A stretch of 64,000 nucleotides of DNA from GCA-2732755 sp965228265 (GTDB lineage: Bacteria; Planctomycetota; Phycisphaerae; Phycisphaerales; UBA1924). A program made the position numbers and the translations under genes. The first letter of the stretch is position 1, and each line of letters opens with the position of its first letter. The stretch is from contig OZ245804.1 in assembly GCA_965228265.1 (NCBI GenBank), positions 930,001 through 994,000 on the forward strand. Direction: 5' to 3'. The notes under the pieces were generated by a model. It saw nothing but the letters and a program-made list of their open reading frames with translations. It had not been told where the DNA came from and made no database searches. Below, piece by piece: positions 60,764-64,000 of the stretch.

Positions 60764-60791
60764 AATTGCGCGTAAAGCAGAAATTGCGCGT
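60764..60791 (+). repeat. Direct repeat AATTGCGCGT upstream of flgM-like gene
   Basis: AATTGCGCGT occurs at 60764-60773 and 60782-60791, 18 nt apart (near two helical turns), 36 nt before the flgM-like start. A regulator site is possible. The rest of 60553-60826 is relatively AT-rich with no gene seen. Confidence 0.5.
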
Positions 60792-60826
60792 CGGCCTCGC
60801 AGATGAGTGAGAACGGAGTGGAACGA

Positions 60827-61129
60827 ATGACAGACGTAGGTCGAATTTCCAGCGGCAACGAGGCATTCCGGTCGGAGTCGGTCGGGCGAGCCGCAGGCCG
60901 AGCCGATCGTGACGCACGCCCCGGCGAGGCATCGGGCATCGAACGCGGACAGGATTCCGTCGATGTCTCGGACACGGCCCGCGTTGCTGCTTCCAAATAC
61001 ACCAATGAGGACAACGCGATCCGACAGGATCTCGTTGACCGCGTCCGAGCCGAGATCGAGAACGGCACGTACGAAACCCCGGTCAAAATCGCGGGGACCG
61101 TCGACGGCCTCCTGGACGCGCTCTCCTGA
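60827..61129 (+). CDS. flgM: FlgM-like anti-sigma-28 factor
   Basis: Start at 60827 (MTDVGRISSGNEAF) has GGAG 8 nt upstream; ATG at 60803 is an alternative. The 100-residue protein has a disordered N-terminus and the FlgM-type C-terminus: DSVDVSDTARVAASKYTN, IRQDLVDRVRAEIENGTYET and KIAGTVDGLLDALS. FlgM binds FliA (sigma-28) until the flagellar hook is complete. Its presence implies flagella, which fits the Maf-type protein nearby. No other flagellar gene is in the window. Confidence 0.75.
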   Translation: MTDVGRISSGNEAFRSESVGRAAGRADRDARPGEASGIERGQDSVDVSDTARVAASKYTNEDNAIRQDLVDRVRAEIENGTYETPVKIAGTVDGLLDALS

Positions 61130-61267
61130 TCCCATCTCTATCCGGTTGAGCATCCAGTACCCGTTTCCAATCACGATGATGTGATTCCCACGCCCGCTCT
61201 CGGCAGTGTTGCCCGGCGGGTTTTTTCATGCGCCCGCGGACCCGCTCAGCCAAGACTATCAGATCGG

Positions 61268-62218
61268 TCAGACGCCCTGGCCCGTGCGCGCGGCTGCCAG
61301 GATCGCGGCCCCGAGCAGCCCGGCGTTGGCGCCGAGCTTCGTCGCGCGGACCTCGACCCCTCGCAGTTCCTCGGGCCAGCAGCTGGCGCGGGCGGCCTCT
61401 TCGATCGGGCGGACGATGTGCTCGCCCGCTTCCTCGACGAGCCCGCCACCGACGACGATGCACTCGAGCGAGAGCAGCGTGACGAGTGAGCCCGCGACGC
61501 GCCCGATCTTCTCGCCCGCGAGGTTGACGATGCGCCCGGTCAGCGCGTCCTGCTGATCCAGCGCCCCGGCGATGAGCGAGGAGGTGCAGGGGCTGCCCTC
61601 TTTGATGGCGCTTGCGAGCACCGAGGGCTCGCCATTCTCGATCGCTTCGCAGATATCGCGCGCGATGGCGGTGCGCGAGCACTGGTGTTCGAGTTCACGT
61701 CGGCCCTTGGGGTTGTCCGGGTCGATCAGGACGTGTCCGATCTCGCCCGCGGTTCGGCGAGGGCCGTGGTACACCTCGCCCCGCAGGACGAGCCCGCCCC
61801 CGACGCCCGTGCCGATCCAGATACCCAGCAGGTCGTGGCAGCCCACGCCCGCGCCCATGCGCTGCTCGGCGAAGACGGCCGCGTTGACGTCGTTGTCGAG
61901 CACGACGGGCATGTCGAGCCTTCGGGCCAGCTCGTCGGCCGCGGGCAGGTCGTCCCATTTCAGGTTTGGCGCGTTGAGCACGATGCCCCGCTCCGGGTCG
62001 ATCGCGCCAGGCGCTGCGAGCCCGACGGCGTCGGCTCTCTTCATGCCCGCGCGGTCGAGCGCGATGCGCACATGCTCGGCAATGGTGTCGAGGATCGCGG
62101 CCGACCCGCGCGAGGCCTCGGTCTTGGTGCCCGAGCGTCCGATGATCTCGCACGCGGCGTTGACCACACCGATCTGCATGTGCGTGCCGCCGAGATCGAC
62201 ACCGACCGTGACCTTCAT
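61268..62218 (-). CDS. ROK-family sugar kinase (glucokinase-like)
   Basis: The 316-residue protein begins MKVTVGVDLGGTHMQIGVV (phosphate-1 loop), with LDNDVNAAVFAE (catalytic Asp) and WIGTGVGGGLVLRG (phosphate-2). It should phosphorylate glucose or another hexose. The ROK zinc motif (C-x-C-G-x2-G-C-x-E) is replaced by ELEHQCSRTAIA with one cysteine only, so zinc binding is doubtful. ATG overlaps the ispE stop (ATGA). Substrate not determinable. Confidence 0.9.
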   Translation of the reverse strand: MKVTVGVDLGGTHMQIGVVNAACEIIGRSGTKTEASRGSAAILDTIAEHVRIALDRAGMKRADAVGLAAPGAIDPERGIVLNAPNLKWDDLPAADELARRLDMPVVLDNDVNAAVFAEQRMGAGVGCHDLLGIWIGTGVGGGLVLRGEVYHGPRRTAGEIGHVLIDPDNPKGRRELEHQCSRTAIARDICEAIENGEPSVLASAIKEGSPCTSSLIAGALDQQDALTGRIVNLAGEKIGRVAGSLVTLLSLECIVVGGGLVEEAGEHIVRPIEEAARASCWPEELRGVEVRATKLGANAGLLGAAILAAARTGQGV

Positions 62219-63117
62219 GCCTGCTCCGTTCCGGTCAGCGTGCGCACAACCGCGCAGCGGACGTTGTTGATTCGATCGCCGATCGTCTCGGCGAGCTTTG
62301 CCGCGTCGCCCGGCACCATGAAGAGTGTCGAGCCCGAGCCCGAGAGATGGATGGGTTCGTCGGTGACGCGCCCGATCCGCGCGATGAGTGTCTGGAGCTC
62401 GGCCTGATACCGCTGCGCCGGGAGCGTCAGGTCGTTGAACAGCTCCTGGGTGTTGACCACGCCCGCCTCGGCCATCTTGACCACGCGCGCGATGTCGAGG
62501 GACAGGGGCGACTGGTCGTACTCGCGGTAGACGTCGCCCGTGTGGCAGCCGAAGCCGGGCAGGATCAGCAGGAGCTCGGTCGGCCCGAGCTCGACGCGGC
62601 GGATGCGCTCGCCGAAGTGCGTGACGAGCGCCGGTCTTGGCTTGGCCGATTCGTCGAGAAAGAAGGGGATGTCCGAGCCCAGGCTCCGTGCGACCTCGAC
62701 CAGCGTGTTCAGCGGGAGATCGAGTTCGAAGAGCTGATTGGCCGCGATGAGGCACGCGGCGGCATCGCTCGAGCCACCGCCCAGCCCGCCCCCGACCGGG
62801 ATGCGCTTGGTGATCGAGACCTTCGCTGACAGGTCTCGCCCCACGATCGCCGAGAGCTTGGCGAGCGCCCGGAGGGTCAGGTCGTCGCTGGGGAGCCAGC
62901 CCATGGGCGATCGGCTCGGCGCGTCGTCGGCCCAGTGGCGTTCGAGTGTGGTCGCGTCGGCTTTGGTGAGCGTGATGTCGTCGAACAAGTCGACCGCGGC
63001 GATCCACGAGGCGATCGGGTGCATGCCCGCGTCGGGTGTGCCCGCCGGCTCGGGCGGGCCGACGGAGAGCGCGAGGTTGACCTTCGCGGGCGTGCGGATT
63101 GTGACGGTCTCGGCCAT
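62215..63117 (-). CDS. ispE: 4-diphosphocytidyl-2-C-methyl-D-erythritol kinase
   Basis: IspE is a GHMP kinase of the non-mevalonate isoprenoid pathway. The 300-residue protein has TPAKVNLALSVG at the start, the ATP loop PVGGGLGGGSSDAAACL and LSGSGSTLFMV. Start at 63117 (MAETVTI) fits the family; the ribosome binding site is weak and a longer frame to 63348 runs antisense to the Nif3 gene. It is translationally coupled to the ROK kinase gene. Confidence 0.95.
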   Translation of the reverse strand: MAETVTIRTPAKVNLALSVGPPEPAGTPDAGMHPIASWIAAVDLFDDITLTKADATTLERHWADDAPSRSPMGWLPSDDLTLRALAKLSAIVGRDLSAKVSITKRIPVGGGLGGGSSDAAACLIAANQLFELDLPLNTLVEVARSLGSDIPFFLDESAKPRPALVTHFGERIRRVELGPTELLLILPGFGCHTGDVYREYDQSPLSLDIARVVKMAEAGVVNTQELFNDLTLPAQRYQAELQTLIARIGRVTDEPIHLSGSGSTLFMVPGDAAKLAETIGDRINNVRCAVVRTLTGTEQA

Positions 63118-63196
63118 GTCTGCGAGCGTATCACCCGCGTTGCGTCCGCGTCGGGCGGGCCGATCGACGCCGCTACGATCGGTAAGGAGGTTTGTC

Positions 63197-64000
63197 ATGG
63201 ATCGTGCCAAGCTGTTCGAGGCTCTGGGTGAACTCGCCCCGCTCTCGCTCGCCGAATCCTGGGACAACGTGGGCCTGCTCGTGGGCGAGGCGTCGGGCGA
63301 GCTTGCCGGCCCGGTGCTCTGCACGATCGATCTGACCGAGGCGGTCATGGACGAGGCCGAGCAGATCGGGTGCTCGACGATTATCGCCTATCACCCGCCG
63401 ATCTTCGTGCCCTTCAAGCGGATCGTCTGCTCGGACACGAAGCAGCGGCTGGTGCACCGCGCGATCCGCGCGGGGATGTCGGTCTATTCGCCGCACACCG
63501 CGCTCGACGCGGCTCAGGACGGGCTCAACGACTGGCTGATCAGCGGCTTCGGCTCGGGCGATGTCCGTTCGCTCAAGCCCTCCACGGAGCGCGATGATCT
63601 GCACAAGATCGTCACATTTGTCCCGACGCAGGACGTCGAGCGCGTCCGCAATGCGCTGGCTTCGGCCGGCGCAGGACACATCGGCGCGTACGACCTCTGC
63701 TCGTTCGGCGTGATCGGCACGGGCACGTTCCGCGGCGAATCGGGCACGAACCCGACGATCGGCAAGGCCGGCGAGTTCACGAGTGTTGAGGAGATGCGCC
63801 TCGAGATGGTCTGCTCCGAGGACGCGGTGGCGCTGGCGATCGAGACGCTCCGGGCGTTCCATCCGTACGAGGAGCCGGCGATCGACGTCTTCAAAATCGA
63901 GCCGCTGCCCGAGCGGAACACGGGTCACGGCCGACGGATCGTGCTCGATCAGCCGCTGACCACGATGGAGATCGCCGAGAAACTCAAGACGCATCTGGGC
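63197..64000 (+). CDS. Nif3-like dinuclear metal centre protein, 3' end outside window
   Basis: The 268 codons visible belong to the Nif3/YbgI (GTP cyclohydrolase 1 type 2 homologue) family: LAPLSLAESWDNVGLLVG, STIIAYHPPIFVPFKRI, YSPHTALDAAQDGLNDWLI and AGHIGAYDLCSFG. These hexameric proteins bind two metal ions; function is uncertain despite the name. A near-perfect AAGGAGG 6 nt before ATG defines the start. The frame is open to the window end. Confidence 0.94.
   Translation, partial: MDRAKLFEALGELAPLSLAESWDNVGLLVGEASGELAGPVLCTIDLTEAVMDEAEQIGCSTIIAYHPPIFVPFKRIVCSDTKQRLVHRAIRAGMSVYSPHTALDAAQDGLNDWLISGFGSGDVRSLKPSTERDDLHKIVTFVPTQDVERVRNALASAGAGHIGAYDLCSFGVIGTGTFRGESGTNPTIGKAGEFTSVEEMRLEMVCSEDAVALAIETLRAFHPYEEPAIDVFKIEPLPERNTGHGRRIVLDQPLTTMEIAEKLKTHLG

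Noticed and set aside
60721..60800. Possible sigma-28 or sigma-54 promoter before the flgM-like gene
   Set aside because: TAAA and TGGC-like words exist, but the partner boxes (GCCGATAA or TTGC at fixed spacing) do not match.
60563..61174. 203-codon frame antisense to the flgM-like gene
   Set aside because: The FlgM pattern and ribosome binding site are on the plus strand; this frame has no recognisable domain.

Overview
The window is a GC-rich, gene-dense chromosomal segment, most likely from a marine or freshwater member of the Phycisphaerae (Planctomycetota). The best clue is the C-terminal 'GC-type dockerin' tail (D-N-D-G ... PADFSAWV.. YN..C) on three secreted proteins, with a decayed copy at a fourth site. 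Zinc-ribbon membrane proteins, a histone H1-like basic protein and dispersed hairpin repeats fit this assignment. No rRNA, CRISPR array, phage, transposase or replication origin is visible. One tRNA is present, tRNA-Ala(GGC).

Layout. 1-7 kb: the end of a BON-MscS channel gene, tRNA-Ala, then a leftward block waaF-like, gmhB-like, cysS, CorC/HlyC-like and ybeY. 7-17 kb: nuoF with an exported methyltransferase-like protein, an animal-type heme peroxidase, an AIM24-like protein, a secreted Ig/dockerin protein, a GT4 enzyme, CsbD, and nuoE behind three secreted or lipoprotein genes. 18-21 kb: a compact arsenic operon arsR-arsC-acr3-arsM with a clear, apparently leaderless promoter. 21-28 kb: META lipoprotein, VOC protein, nuoD, and a tandem pair of large secreted dockerin-tailed paralogues. 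28-33 kb: multidomain glycosyltransferases. 32.7-45.6 kb: leucyl aminopeptidase, CBS-domain protein, HIT protein, PAS-LuxR regulator, class II DAHP synthase, H1-like protein, a PHP-GT4 fusion, AhpD-like protein, coaD, a degenerate MBL protein and an AlkD-like protein. 45.6-51.9 kb: reverse transsulfuration pair (cystathionine beta-synthase and gamma-lyase), TPR-sulfotransferase, surE and an HDOD protein. 52-61 kb: a glycosylation cassette (NeuC, NeuB, NeuA and a 1205-residue Maf/DUF115 fusion) near a FlgM-like anti-sigma factor. 61-64 kb: ROK kinase, ispE and the start of a Nif3-family gene.

How genes work together. The ars genes form a complete sense-reduce-export-methylate unit. NeuC-NeuB-NeuA can in principle turn UDP-GlcNAc into a CMP-nonulosonate, and the co-transcribed Maf-type protein is the kind of enzyme that puts such sugars on flagellin. 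NuoD, E and F of complex I keep their usual order and strand but lie 6-7 kb apart, each in a different gene neighbourhood.

The most unusual material is: (i) the C-terminal half of the Maf fusion, which looks like a SpsF-type nucleotidyltransferase followed by a radical-SAM/SPASM-like region that has lost its cysteines; (ii) several families of intergenic hairpin repeats, some with compensatory base changes, one of which now encodes the C-terminus of NeuA and others of which supply ribosome binding sites; (iii) the leaderless ars promoter. All calls come from reading the sequence. No database search was run.
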